Shown here one piece after another: positions 1-5,778 of a stretch of DNA of 6,211 nt (position 1 is the first letter of the stretch; the number at the start of each line of letters is the position of its first letter). The position numbers and the translations under genes were made by a program. Source of the stretch: Clostridiales bacterium (GTDB taxonomy: Bacteria > Bacillota > Clostridia > Lachnospirales > Lachnospiraceae); assembly GCA_018369015.1 (NCBI GenBank), contig JAGZDD010000208.1:1-6211 (forward strand), given 5' to 3'. The notes beneath the pieces are model-generated. The model had not been told where the DNA came from. It did no database searches and worked only from the letters and a program-made list of their open reading frames with translations.

Positions 1-1263
1 ACAGGAACTGTTTCTGAAAAAGAAATTTGCCTGCTCCTTTATGATCAGGGAGTACTTTCTAAGGATGACGGCGACTATGAGAAGCTGGCCGGAGATATCG
101 TTAATGCCCGTGGTTTTATTTATGATAAGATTGAGAGCATGGAGATTACCCCGGATATGCTGGCGTTAGATATATGCTCCGGTGCCGTTGTTGTTACAGA
201 CCCAAACAGCGGAAAGGTTAAAGCGCTTGTTTCGTATCCAAGTTACGACGCTAACCGAATTTCAGATCCGGAATACTATTCATCACTGCTGAATAATGAG
301 TCGCGCCCCTTATTTAACCGGGCAACCCAGCAGACAAGCGCGCCCGGATCCACTTACAAAATGCTCTCTGCGATTACTGGGCTTGAAGAAGGTCTTATCG
401 ATGTAGACACAACCGTTTATGATAAAATAACTTTTGATAAAGTATCGCCAAGCCCTTCCTGCTGGAATAAAGCGGGACACGGCAGCGTAAATGTTAGCCG
501 GGCAATCGGTGTTTCCTGCAACTATTTCTTCTACGATTTAGGATATAATGCCTCCCTGACAGAGGATGGAAAGGAAAATGACCAAAAAGGGCTTGAAACG
601 CTGGCAAAATATGCGAAGCTGTTTGGTTTCGGACAAACGACTGGCATCGAGATTGGGGAGGCACAGCCAAATATTTCCGATGAATCCAGTGTCCGTTCCT
701 TTATTGGACAGGGAACAAATAACTATACGCCAACCCAGGTCAACCGTTATACGGCGGCTGTGGCCAACGAGGGCAGTGTTTATAATCTGTCGCTTGTCGA
801 TAAAATTGCGGACAGTGAGGGAAACGTGATTGAGGAGTTCCCTTCTGAGACACTGAATGACCTGACCGGAACTGTCCATGACTCTACATGGAACGCAGTA
901 CACCAGGGAATGTGGCAGGTTGTCAATGATACGACGAGCTACCGGGATGTTTTTACAAGTCTTGATGTGGAGGTTGCCGGAAAATCAGGAACCGCCCAGG
1001 AATCCGAGTTAAAGCCGGATCATGCGTGGTTTACCGGGTTTGCTCCGTACAGCGACCCGCAGGTAGCGGTGACGGTTTTGATTTCCAACGGTTATGGCTC
1101 TACAAATGTTGTAGATACGTTCAGGGATTCTATTGCCGCTTACTTTAACCTGCCGCTTTATAATTCGGTAAAGGATACTCAGAATACAAGTAATGAACGC
1201 CATGCGCGTATGCCGATTAACTATACAAGCGGCGGCGCTGCGATGGACGATGGCGCTGATTAA
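1..1263 (+). CDS. Class B penicillin-binding protein (PBP2-like), C-terminal 420 residues, 5' partial
   Basis: The open frame enters from the left edge and ends at TAA 1261-1263. The ATG at 139 is internal, because the frame is open and homolog-like upstream of it. The visible part is a penicillin-binding transpeptidase domain that cross-links peptidoglycan stem peptides outside the membrane. Numbering from the window start, the acylated serine motif STYK is at residues 117-120 (within APGSTYK), SCN at 172-174, and KSGTAQ at 328-333. These are the three active-site motifs in normal order and spacing, so the domain looks intact. The last 20 or so residues form a polar, Gly/Ala-rich tail. The N-terminal membrane anchor and dimerisation domain lie outside the window. 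The neighbouring rodA and minDE favour the elongation PBP2 (mrdA/pbpA type) over the septal FtsI; this is inference from context. No canonical U-tract terminator follows. Confidence 0.93.
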   Translation, partial: TGTVSEKEICLLLYDQGVLSKDDGDYEKLAGDIVNARGFIYDKIESMEITPDMLALDICSGAVVVTDPNSGKVKALVSYPSYDANRISDPEYYSSLLNNESRPLFNRATQQTSAPGSTYKMLSAITGLEEGLIDVDTTVYDKITFDKVSPSPSCWNKAGHGSVNVSRAIGVSCNYFFYDLGYNASLTEDGKENDQKGLETLAKYAKLFGFGQTTGIEIGEAQPNISDESSVRSFIGQGTNNYTPTQVNRYTAAVANEGSVYNLSLVDKIADSEGNVIEEFPSETLNDLTGTVHDSTWNAVHQGMWQVVNDTTSYRDVFTSLDVEVAGKSGTAQESELKPDHAWFTGFAPYSDPQVAVTVLISNGYGSTNVVDTFRDSIAAYFNLPLYNSVKDTQNTSNERHARMPINYTSGGAAMDDGAD

Positions 1264-1306
1264 TCAGACAAAAGCACCTAAGAAAAATAATGGAAAGCCA
1301 GCAGAC

Positions 1307-1341
1307 AGGTATGCCGCTATCAGGCGGCATACCTATAGCGG
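1307..1341. repeat. Inverted repeat with two alternative pairings downstream of the PBP gene
   Basis: Bases 1307-1317 (AGGTATGCCGC) pair perfectly with 1324-1334 around the loop TATCAG. A competing 7-bp stem is also possible: CCGCTAT at 1314-1320 with ATAGCGG at 1335-1341. The two are mutually exclusive, and the second also overlaps the stem of the next hairpin, which starts at 1338. No T-run follows the first hairpin, so it is not a standard intrinsic terminator. It could still act as a weak terminator or a 3'-end stabiliser for the PBP transcript. Confidence 0.7.
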
Positions 1342-1377
1342 ACTCTTTTGGCGAAGCAAAACTCCAAAGGAGTCCGC
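1338..1377. repeat. Covarying 40-base hairpin repeat, copy 1
   Basis: A 14-bp stem with one G-T pair joins 1338-1351 to 1364-1377. The outer arms are GCGGACT and AGTCCGC. The interior can also fold as a small hairpin in which the TTTT and AAAA arms frame GCGAAGC (1351-1357). A second copy of exactly the same length lies at 1447-1486 with a conserved interior but changed, still complementary, outer arms. Confidence 0.75.
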
Positions 1378-1380
1378 GAA

Positions 1381-1437
1381 GATTACTGTTTACAGCCTGG
1401 CTAATCACTCGCTGATTAGCCAGGCCTGACAGTGATT
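1381..1437. repeat. Long imperfect palindrome between the two 40-base units
   Basis: The perfect 13-bp inner stem GCCTGGCTAATCA (1395-1407) pairs with 1413-1425 around the loop CTCGC. An outer 9-base arm at 1381-1389 pairs with 1429-1437 (ACTGT with ACAGT, then weaker T-G, T-A, A-T and G-T pairs), leaving a small internal loop. The octamer CTCGCTGA (1408-1415) at the tip is the exact reverse complement of TCAGCGAG (1500-1507) in the tip of the hairpin at 1488-1526, so the two loops could base-pair. Confidence 0.7.
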
Positions 1438-1446
1438 CAGGAGTGA

Positions 1447-1486
1447 GCAGGCTCCTTTTGCGGAGCAAAACTCTAAGTAAGCCTGC
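1447..1486. repeat. Covarying 40-base hairpin repeat, copy 2
   Basis: The arms GCAGGCT (1447-1453) and AGCCTGC (1480-1486) differ from copy 1 at two positions on each side, and both changes are compensatory (G-C to A-T and A-T to G-C). The interior holds TTTTGC, GGA and GCAAAA (1456-1470), a 6-bp hairpin with a three-base loop. It aligns with the interior of copy 1, and both continue into AAAACTC. The start-to-start distance between the copies is 109 bases. Confidence 0.75.
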
Positions 1487-1487
1487 G

Positions 1488-1526
1488 ATGCTACTATTCT
1501 CAGCGAGAAGCCGTGAATAGTAGCAT
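1488..1526. repeat. Palindrome with ACTATTC/GAATAGT core, short form
   Basis: ATGCTACTATTC (1488-1499) pairs perfectly over 12 bp with 1515-1526 around the 15-base loop 1500-1514. The core arms ACTATTC and GAATAGT, together with the interior words ATTCTCAG (1496-1503) and GAAGCCG (1507-1513), recur in the same order in the longer element at 5779-5881. This suggests a shared repeat family. Confidence 0.72.
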
Positions 1527-1563
1527 AAAGCATTTTCTATATGAATAAATTAGGTGCAGTTGT

Positions 1564-1592
1564 TTGACAATTTGTATAAAGTGTATTATATT
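1564..1592 (+). promoter_or_regulatory. Sigma-A-type promoter of the minD operon
   Basis: A consensus -35 box TTGACA (1564-1569), a 17-base spacer and the -10 box TATATT (1587-1592) lie in AT-rich DNA. Transcription would start near 1599 and leave a leader of about 65 bases before the minD ATG. It is the only strong promoter seen upstream of the five-gene operon. A 7-base direct repeat TATGCTT (1596-1602, 1614-1620) lies in the leader; no function can be assigned to it. Confidence 0.8.
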
Positions 1593-1650
1593 TAGTATGC
1601 TTCATAACAATGATATGCTTTCTTAATTTATTCATAGGATTTATCATTTT

Positions 1651-1656
1651 GGAGGG
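1651..1656 (+). promoter_or_regulatory. Ribosome binding site that fixes the minD start
   Basis: GGAGGG sits 7 bases before the ATG at 1664. An in-frame ATG at 1610 would add 18 hydrophobic residues before the conserved MinD N-terminus and has no such site in front of it. The start at 1664 also puts the Walker A lysines at residues 11 and 16, exactly as in E. coli MinD. Confidence 0.9.
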
Positions 1657-1663
1657 AATCGCT

Positions 1664-2455
1664 ATGAGTGAAGTATTTGTTATTACGTCAGGGAAGGGCG
1701 GTGTGGGAAAAACGACCACATCTGCAAATATTGGAACCGGACTTGCAATGATGAATAAGAAAGTTGTATTAATTGATACCGATATTGGCCTGCGCAATCT
1801 GGATGTTGTTATGGGGCTGGAAAACCGCATTGTCTATAATTTGGTCGATATTATTGAAGGGAACTGCCGGATCAAGCAGGCCCTCATACGCGATTTGCGG
1901 TATCCAAATCTTTATTTACTGCCCTCGGCCCAGACAAAGGATAAGAGTGCAGTATCACCGGAGCAGATGAAAAAGCTCATTGAACAGCTCCGCTTAGATT
2001 TTGACTATGTGATCCTTGATTGTCCGGCAGGCATTGAGCAGGGCTTTAAAAATGCCGTTGCCGGAGCTGACAGGGCGCTGGTAGTTACGACCCCGGAAGT
2101 ATCGGCAATCCGGGATGCGGACCGTATTATCGGCCTTTTGAAGGAATACCGTATGGAGCGGGTGTCACTTATTGTCAACCGCCTGCGCTATGATATGATA
2201 CGCAGGGGAGATATGATGTCTGTGGATGATGTCGTTGATATATTGAATCTGGAATTGATTGGTACGATCCCTGATGATGAGAATGTTGTGATTTCCACCA
2301 ACCAGGGAGAGCCTCTTGTGGGAACAAATACAATGGCCGGACAGGCTTACCGGGATATATGTGAACGTATTCTTGGAAAGGATGTTCCTGTGATTACATA
2401 TAAATGTAAAAGAGGTGTCCGTTACCGATTGCAAAACCTTTTTGGCAGAGTGTAG
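1664..2455 (+). CDS. minD: Septum-site-determining protein MinD (ParA/MinD ATPase), 263 aa
   Basis: MinD is a membrane-cycling ATPase that, with its partners, keeps the FtsZ ring away from the cell poles. The deviant Walker A motif GKGGVGKTT spans residues 10-18, with the signature lysines K11 and K16. The switch I region DTDIGLRNLD (38-47) carries D38 and D40. Walker B and switch II is the stretch YVILDCPAG, with D119. The basic, amphipathic C-terminus (RLQNLFGRV at the end) fits the membrane-targeting helix. The length is normal for the family. It is the first gene of a five-gene operon, with minE 16 bases downstream. No minC is in the window, although MinD normally works by recruiting MinC, so minC either lies elsewhere or is missing. 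Confidence 0.97.
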   Translation: MSEVFVITSGKGGVGKTTTSANIGTGLAMMNKKVVLIDTDIGLRNLDVVMGLENRIVYNLVDIIEGNCRIKQALIRDLRYPNLYLLPSAQTKDKSAVSPEQMKKLIEQLRLDFDYVILDCPAGIEQGFKNAVAGADRALVVTTPEVSAIRDADRIIGLLKEYRMERVSLIVNRLRYDMIRRGDMMSVDDVVDILNLELIGTIPDDENVVISTNQGEPLVGTNTMAGQAYRDICERILGKDVPVITYKCKRGVRYRLQNLFGRV

Positions 2456-2471
2456 TAAGGAGGTTTTGTAA

Positions 2472-2765
2472 ATGAAATTCTGGCGTTTTTTCCACAGGCG
2501 AGCTTCCGGCAATATTGCTAAGGACCGGCTGAAGGTTGTCCTTGTATCGGACAGGGCCAACTGCTCTCCAGCGGTTATTGAAAATATCCGTGAGGATCTT
2601 TTGAATGTCCTGGCGAAATATGTGGAAGTCGATACTGGTAAGATTGATATAGAAATTATACAGGCTCCCGATAACCCCGAGGTGGCGCCGTCGCTGGTGG
2701 CCCGCGTGCCTTTGCGGGAAGCGAAGCCAATGCACTTACAGGAGAAATATGATAAAGCGATTTAA
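2472..2765 (+). CDS. minE: Cell division topological specificity factor MinE, 97 aa
   Basis: MinE stimulates MinD ATPase and drives its release from the membrane, giving Min oscillation where both are present. The N-terminus MKFWRFFHRR (1-10) looks like the amphipathic membrane-binding helix. Residues 14-29 (NIAKDRLKVVLVSDRA) match the MinD-contacting segment, NIAKERLQIIV in E. coli. Residues of about 36-62, with IENIREDLLNVLAKY and the following beta strand, form the dimerisation domain. A strong AAGGAGG at 2457-2463 lies 8 bases before the ATG. The last 17 bases overlap the start of rodA, which points to translational coupling. MinE in a probable rod-forming Gram-positive contrasts with Bacillus, which uses DivIVA/MinJ instead; MinE is known from many Clostridia. 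Confidence 0.95.
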   Translation: MKFWRFFHRRASGNIAKDRLKVVLVSDRANCSPAVIENIREDLLNVLAKYVEVDTGKIDIEIIQAPDNPEVAPSLVARVPLREAKPMHLQEKYDKAI

Positions 2766-3888
2766 GTACTTTCTGCATGGCCTTTTGCGGTATGATTTTA
2801 GAAAATATGATATAAAGCTTGTTCTGGTGGTACTAGCCCTGTGCGTCATCGGAATACTGACGATTAACAGCGCGGCTGACGGATTTGCCCCTAAGCAGGT
2901 CATGGGTGTGTGCGCCGGGATTGCCGCCATGATATTTTTTTCGTTAATTGATTATAATTTTATTGCAAATTTTCAGTGGATTTTGTATGCTATTAATATA
3001 GTCATACTTGTGGCCGTTCTGTTTTTAGGAATCAATGTCAATGGGGCAACACGCTGGTTTTCCCTTGGGCCTTTAGGTACATTGCAGCCGTCAGAATTTG
3101 CAAAGATATTTATGCTTATTATATTTGCCAAATTCATTAATGACAATAAAGACAGAATTAACCGTTTTTCGACAATTATGATTACAGGAATACTTTATGC
3201 CGTACCTCTTTTTCTTATCTTAGAGGAGCCGGATTTGTCCACAACTCTTGTCTTTGTTTTTCTTTTCTGTGTGCTGATGTTTGTGGGCGGACTTAGCTTT
3301 AAGATTGTGGGAGGAATACTGGCAGCGGTTATTCCCTTGGGAGGCTTGTTTTTGTGGTATGTTACACAGCCCTTCCAGGTGCTTTTAGACGAATACCAGC
3401 AGACACGTATTATGACATTTTTAAACCCGTCGGAGTATTTGCTAACAACCTATGCCCAGCAGTACAACTCTGTAATGGCGATAGGCTCCGGTATGCTTAC
3501 AGGCAAGGGCCTTAATAACAATACACTGACATCCGTAAAAGGCGGAGATTTTATATCTGAACCCCAGACAGACTTTATATTTGCCGTTTTGGGAGAGGAA
3601 CTGGGATTTGTAGGGAGCTGTGTGGTGATTGGCCTTTTATTGTTTATTGTCATTGAATGTCTGCTGATCGCAAAAGATGCGGCGGATATGACAGGACGCC
3701 TGATCGCTTGCGGTGTTGCCGCGATTATTTCCTTTCAGGCATTTGTCAATATTGGCGTGGCGACGGCAATATTGCCAAATACAGGGCTGCCGCTCCCTTT
3801 TGTCAGCTATGGACTTAGTTCATTGCTGTCGAATTTTATTGGTATTGGTTTGGTTTTAAATGTGGGATTACAAAGAAACAGGAGGTAG
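2749..3888 (+). CDS. rodA: SEDS-family peptidoglycan glycosyltransferase RodA/FtsW, 379 aa
   Basis: This is a polytopic membrane protein of the SEDS family, which polymerises lipid II into glycan strands together with a class B PBP. About ten hydrophobic segments are visible from residue 23 to 375. Family motifs include NGATRWFSLG (98-107), QPSEFAK (113-119, with the Glu and Lys conserved in RodA), the probable catalytic aspartate D275 in SEPQTDFIF (E. coli RodA D262 region), and TGLPLPFVSYG (345-355). The next residue is Leu where many members have Gly (SYGGSS); the position is not catalytic as far as I know. The Shine-Dalgarno AGGAG (2740-2744) is only 4 bases from the ATG and lies inside minE, so translation is probably coupled to minE. 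Linkage to minDE and to a PBP2-like gene favours RodA over FtsW. Confidence 0.93.
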   Translation: MIKRFKYFLHGLLRYDFRKYDIKLVLVVLALCVIGILTINSAADGFAPKQVMGVCAGIAAMIFFSLIDYNFIANFQWILYAINIVILVAVLFLGINVNGATRWFSLGPLGTLQPSEFAKIFMLIIFAKFINDNKDRINRFSTIMITGILYAVPLFLILEEPDLSTTLVFVFLFCVLMFVGGLSFKIVGGILAAVIPLGGLFLWYVTQPFQVLLDEYQQTRIMTFLNPSEYLLTTYAQQYNSVMAIGSGMLTGKGLNNNTLTSVKGGDFISEPQTDFIFAVLGEELGFVGSCVVIGLLLFIVIECLLIAKDAADMTGRLIACGVAAIISFQAFVNIGVATAILPNTGLPLPFVSYGLSSLLSNFIGIGLVLNVGLQRNRR

Positions 3889-3894
3889 ATATTA

Positions 3895-4290
3895 ATGAAT
3901 ATCGGATTAGTTGCACATGATGCAAAAAAGAAGCTGATGCAGAATTTCTGCATTGCTTACAGAGGAATTTTAAGCAAACATGAATTATATGCCACAGGAA
4001 CGACAGGAAGAACCATTGAAGAGGTCACAAATCTTAGCATACACAAGTTTTTACCAGGCCCTCTTGGCGGAGAACAGCAGTTGGGAGCACAGATCGAGCA
4101 CAATAATATTGACCTTTTGATTTTTTTGAGAGATCCTATGAATGCACAATCCCATGAGCCAAATGTCCATGAGATTGTTAAGCTTTGTGATATGCACAAT
4201 ATCCCTATTGCAACAAATCTTGCAACTGCAGAACTTTTAATTAAGGCGTTAGACCGGGGCGATCTGGAATGGCGGGAGTTTTATAAATGA
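3895..4290 (+). CDS. mgsA: Methylglyoxal synthase-like protein, 131 aa, with two active-site substitutions
   Basis: The family converts dihydroxyacetone phosphate to methylglyoxal and phosphate, a bypass of lower glycolysis. The N-terminal AHD at 7-9 corresponds to E. coli H19-D20. The phosphate-binding TGTTG is at 34-38, GPLGG at 55-59, LRDP at 78-81 (D80 corresponds to D91), and H87 corresponds to H98. With a constant offset of 11 from E. coli, the position of catalytic D71 is Glu60 here (GGEQQ) and that of D101 is Asn90 (HEPNV). The fold and the rest of the pocket are intact, so it is either an active variant or an altered enzyme. The RBS AGGAGG (3880-3885) lies in the last two Arg codons of rodA. 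The gap to rodA is 6 bases, and the next gene overlaps by 4. Confidence 0.93.
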   Translation: MNIGLVAHDAKKKLMQNFCIAYRGILSKHELYATGTTGRTIEEVTNLSIHKFLPGPLGGEQQLGAQIEHNNIDLLIFLRDPMNAQSHEPNVHEIVKLCDMHNIPIATNLATAELLIKALDRGDLEWREFYK

Positions 4291-5267
4291 AACAAAGGAT
4301 TTTGATTGCTGCATGCGCTGCGGCTATGGTATTTTCCGGCTGTCAGCCGTCTACGGCATTGCTTAACCGGTATTCTGAGCTGGATTTGCTTGGAAGTTCG
4401 GATGTTTTAAGTTTGGTAGATCCACAAAAGGCGGATGGTTTTGCCAGTGATCTGGCAGTTGTTTCTGTAGCAGATAATGAGGCATCTGTGGATGACAAAA
4501 CGATTGTGACGCCGGCTGCGCTGTTGATCCGAACGGACACCAATGAGGCACTTTATTATAAAAATATTTATGAACCGCTGGCTCCGGCGAGCCTGACAAA
4601 GCTTATGACCGCTTTGCTTGTTATGGAGCATGGCAGTCTTGATGAAGAGATTACAATTACCCAGGAAATGGTAGATATTAATAATCCGGAGGCTCAAATG
4701 GCCGGTTTTGTTCCGGGAGATAAAATTAGTGTGAGGGATATGCTTTATTGTATGCTTGTGTATTCAGGCAATGACACATCCAATGCCCTGGCTGTTTATA
4801 TTTCCGGCTCTGTGGAAAAATTTGCGGAGCAGATGAACGCCCGGGCAAGAGAGCTAGGTGCGCTTCACACAAATTTTGTTAACGCCTGCGGCCTTGATGT
4901 GGACGGCCATCTTACCTGTGCCTATGACTTGTATTTAATGTTTACGGAGTGTATGAAGCATGAGGAGTTTTCCGACGCTTTAAGCAAAGCGTCTTATACG
5001 GTGAATTATATGAATAGCGCCGGCGAGGCTGTGAGCAAAACCTTTGATACTACAAATCTCTATTTTGCTGGCCTGTATGATCCTCCAGAGGAAGTTACGG
5101 TTCTTGGCGGAAAAACCGGAACGACGGGCAATGCCGGGGCATGTCTTATGCTGTCTGTCAAAGACGCAGACGGAGCGCCCTATACGGCTCTTGTTTTAGG
5201 AGGAAGCGACAAACCGGAATTGTATCAACAAATGAGTAATTTATTATCAATAATTCAGAAAAAGTGA
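4287..5267 (+). CDS. Serine-type D-Ala-D-Ala carboxypeptidase (peptidase S11), probable lipoprotein, 326 aa
   Basis: It removes the terminal D-Ala from peptidoglycan pentapeptides and so limits cross-linking. The N-terminus MKQR, a hydrophobic run and FSGC ending at Cys19 make a lipoprotein signal peptide. A Ser/Asp-rich linker follows to about residue 72. The S11 motifs are SLTK (102-105, nucleophile S102), SGN (160-162) and KTG (276-278). The protein ends about 50 residues after KTG. It therefore lacks the beta-rich C-terminal domain and amphipathic anchor of PBP5-type enzymes; the lipid anchor probably replaces them. The ATG overlaps the mgsA stop (ATGA at 4287-4290), with GGGAG at 4274-4278 as RBS. 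It is the last gene of the operon. It is DacF-like in type, but I would not assign a symbol. Confidence 0.94.
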   Translation: MKQRILIAACAAAMVFSGCQPSTALLNRYSELDLLGSSDVLSLVDPQKADGFASDLAVVSVADNEASVDDKTIVTPAALLIRTDTNEALYYKNIYEPLAPASLTKLMTALLVMEHGSLDEEITITQEMVDINNPEAQMAGFVPGDKISVRDMLYCMLVYSGNDTSNALAVYISGSVEKFAEQMNARARELGALHTNFVNACGLDVDGHLTCAYDLYLMFTECMKHEEFSDALSKASYTVNYMNSAGEAVSKTFDTTNLYFAGLYDPPEEVTVLGGKTGTTGNAGACLMLSVKDADGAPYTALVLGGSDKPELYQQMSNLLSIIQKK

Positions 5268-5296
5268 TTGTATTTTCGTGTATTTTGTACTATAAT
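5268..5296 (+). promoter_or_regulatory. Sigma-A-type promoter for the P-loop protein gene
   Basis: TTGTAT (5268-5273), a 17-base spacer and a perfect TATAAT (5291-5296) begin directly after the stop codon of the carboxypeptidase gene. Transcription would start near 5303. This separates the downstream gene from the operon, although read-through is also possible because no terminator lies between them. Confidence 0.78.
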
Positions 5297-5305
5297 TGAT
5301 GTATG

Positions 5306-5326
5306 TTATATATTTCTAATATATAA
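5306..5326. repeat. Perfect AT inverted repeat in the leader of the P-loop gene
   Basis: TTATATATT (5306-5314) pairs over 9 bp with AATATATAA (5318-5326) around TCT, just after the expected transcription start. It could be an operator or a weak leader hairpin. It is pure A/T, and such palindromes arise easily in AT-rich spacers, so function is uncertain. The run of A after it excludes a + strand terminator. Confidence 0.45.
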
Positions 5327-5354
5327 AAAATGTAACCACTAGGAGGAGAGTACG

Positions 5355-5774
5355 ATGATACAAATTATTTCAGGTGTAAAAGGAAAAGGCAAGACAAAAT
5401 ATCTTATTCAGAAGGTAAACGATGCGGTGAAGGGGTCGAAAGGAAATATTGTTTACCTTGATAAAAATAATAAACATATGTACGAACTCAGTAACAAGAT
5501 CCGTTTAGTTAATGTTAAGGATTTCCCAATTGACAATTACGACAGCTTTTTGGGTTTTGTCTGCGGTTTGATTTCACAGGATCACGATCTTGAGGCGATG
5601 TATCTGGATAGCTTTTTAAGTATTTCACTGGTGACTGAGGACTATGTAGGCTACGTGCTCACACAGCTTGATAAGATTTCAAATTCTTTCAATGTTGATT
5701 TTGTTATCAGTATTTCCATTGATGCGGAAAATATTCCAGACGAATTCAAAGACAAGATCGTTATTTCTTTATAA
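5355..5774 (+). CDS. Small P-loop (Walker A) protein of unknown function, 139 aa
   Basis: I do not recognise a named gene. The N-terminus reads MIQIISGVKGKGKTKYLIQK: a beta strand followed by a Walker A loop of the form GxxGxGKT (G7 to T14, K13 as the phosphate-binding lysine). Further hydrophobic strands are NIVYLD (31-36), IRLVNV (49-54), AMYLDSF (81-87, with D85 as a possible Walker B acid) and VDFVISISID (114-123). There is no signal peptide or membrane segment, so it is probably a cytosolic nucleotide-binding protein. It is much shorter than PilT-type or AAA ATPases and shows no further ATPase motifs. An AGGAGG RBS (5341-5346) lies 8 bases before the ATG. It has its own promoter, and a terminator lies 137 bases downstream. 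Confidence 0.88.
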   Translation: MIQIISGVKGKGKTKYLIQKVNDAVKGSKGNIVYLDKNNKHMYELSNKIRLVNVKDFPIDNYDSFLGFVCGLISQDHDLEAMYLDSFLSISLVTEDYVGYVLTQLDKISNSFNVDFVISISIDAENIPDEFKDKIVISL

Positions 5775-5778
5775 AGGC

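Larger units (their letters stand above)
1264..1663. other. 400-base gene-free region rich in inverted repeats between the PBP gene and minD
   Basis: No credible coding region is present. The first 43 bases are plain. From about 1307 to 1526 the sequence is almost continuously palindromic, with five stem-loops listed separately. From 1527 it turns AT-rich and holds the minD promoter and leader. Short frames that cross it on both strands follow the repeats and have no recognisable protein features. In related Clostridia, from memory, minC is commonly found at this position; no MinC-like sequence or remnant can be seen. Confidence 0.8.

Noticed and set aside
538..903. Minus-strand open frame inside the PBP gene
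   Set aside because: It is fully antisense to the transpeptidase domain and has no features of its own; the same holds for the other antisense frames in minD, minE, rodA and the carboxypeptidase gene.
1307..1334. Intrinsic terminator for the PBP gene
   Set aside because: The 11-bp hairpin is good, but the following bases ATAGCGGACT contain no T-run; kept as an inverted repeat only.
1217..1468. Minus-strand open frame of 83 codons in the PBP-minD spacer, and an overlapping + frame 1193-1429
   Set aside because: Both run through the inverted repeats, show no ribosome binding site or protein-like pattern, and are best explained as accidental frames.
1610..1663. In-frame upstream ATG extending MinD by 18 residues
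   Set aside because: The extension is hydrophobic and not MinD-like, has no RBS, and would lie before the GGAGGG site that serves the ATG at 1664.
5306..5330. Terminator for the carboxypeptidase operon
   Set aside because: The A/T stem is followed by A, not T, and lies downstream of the next gene's promoter.
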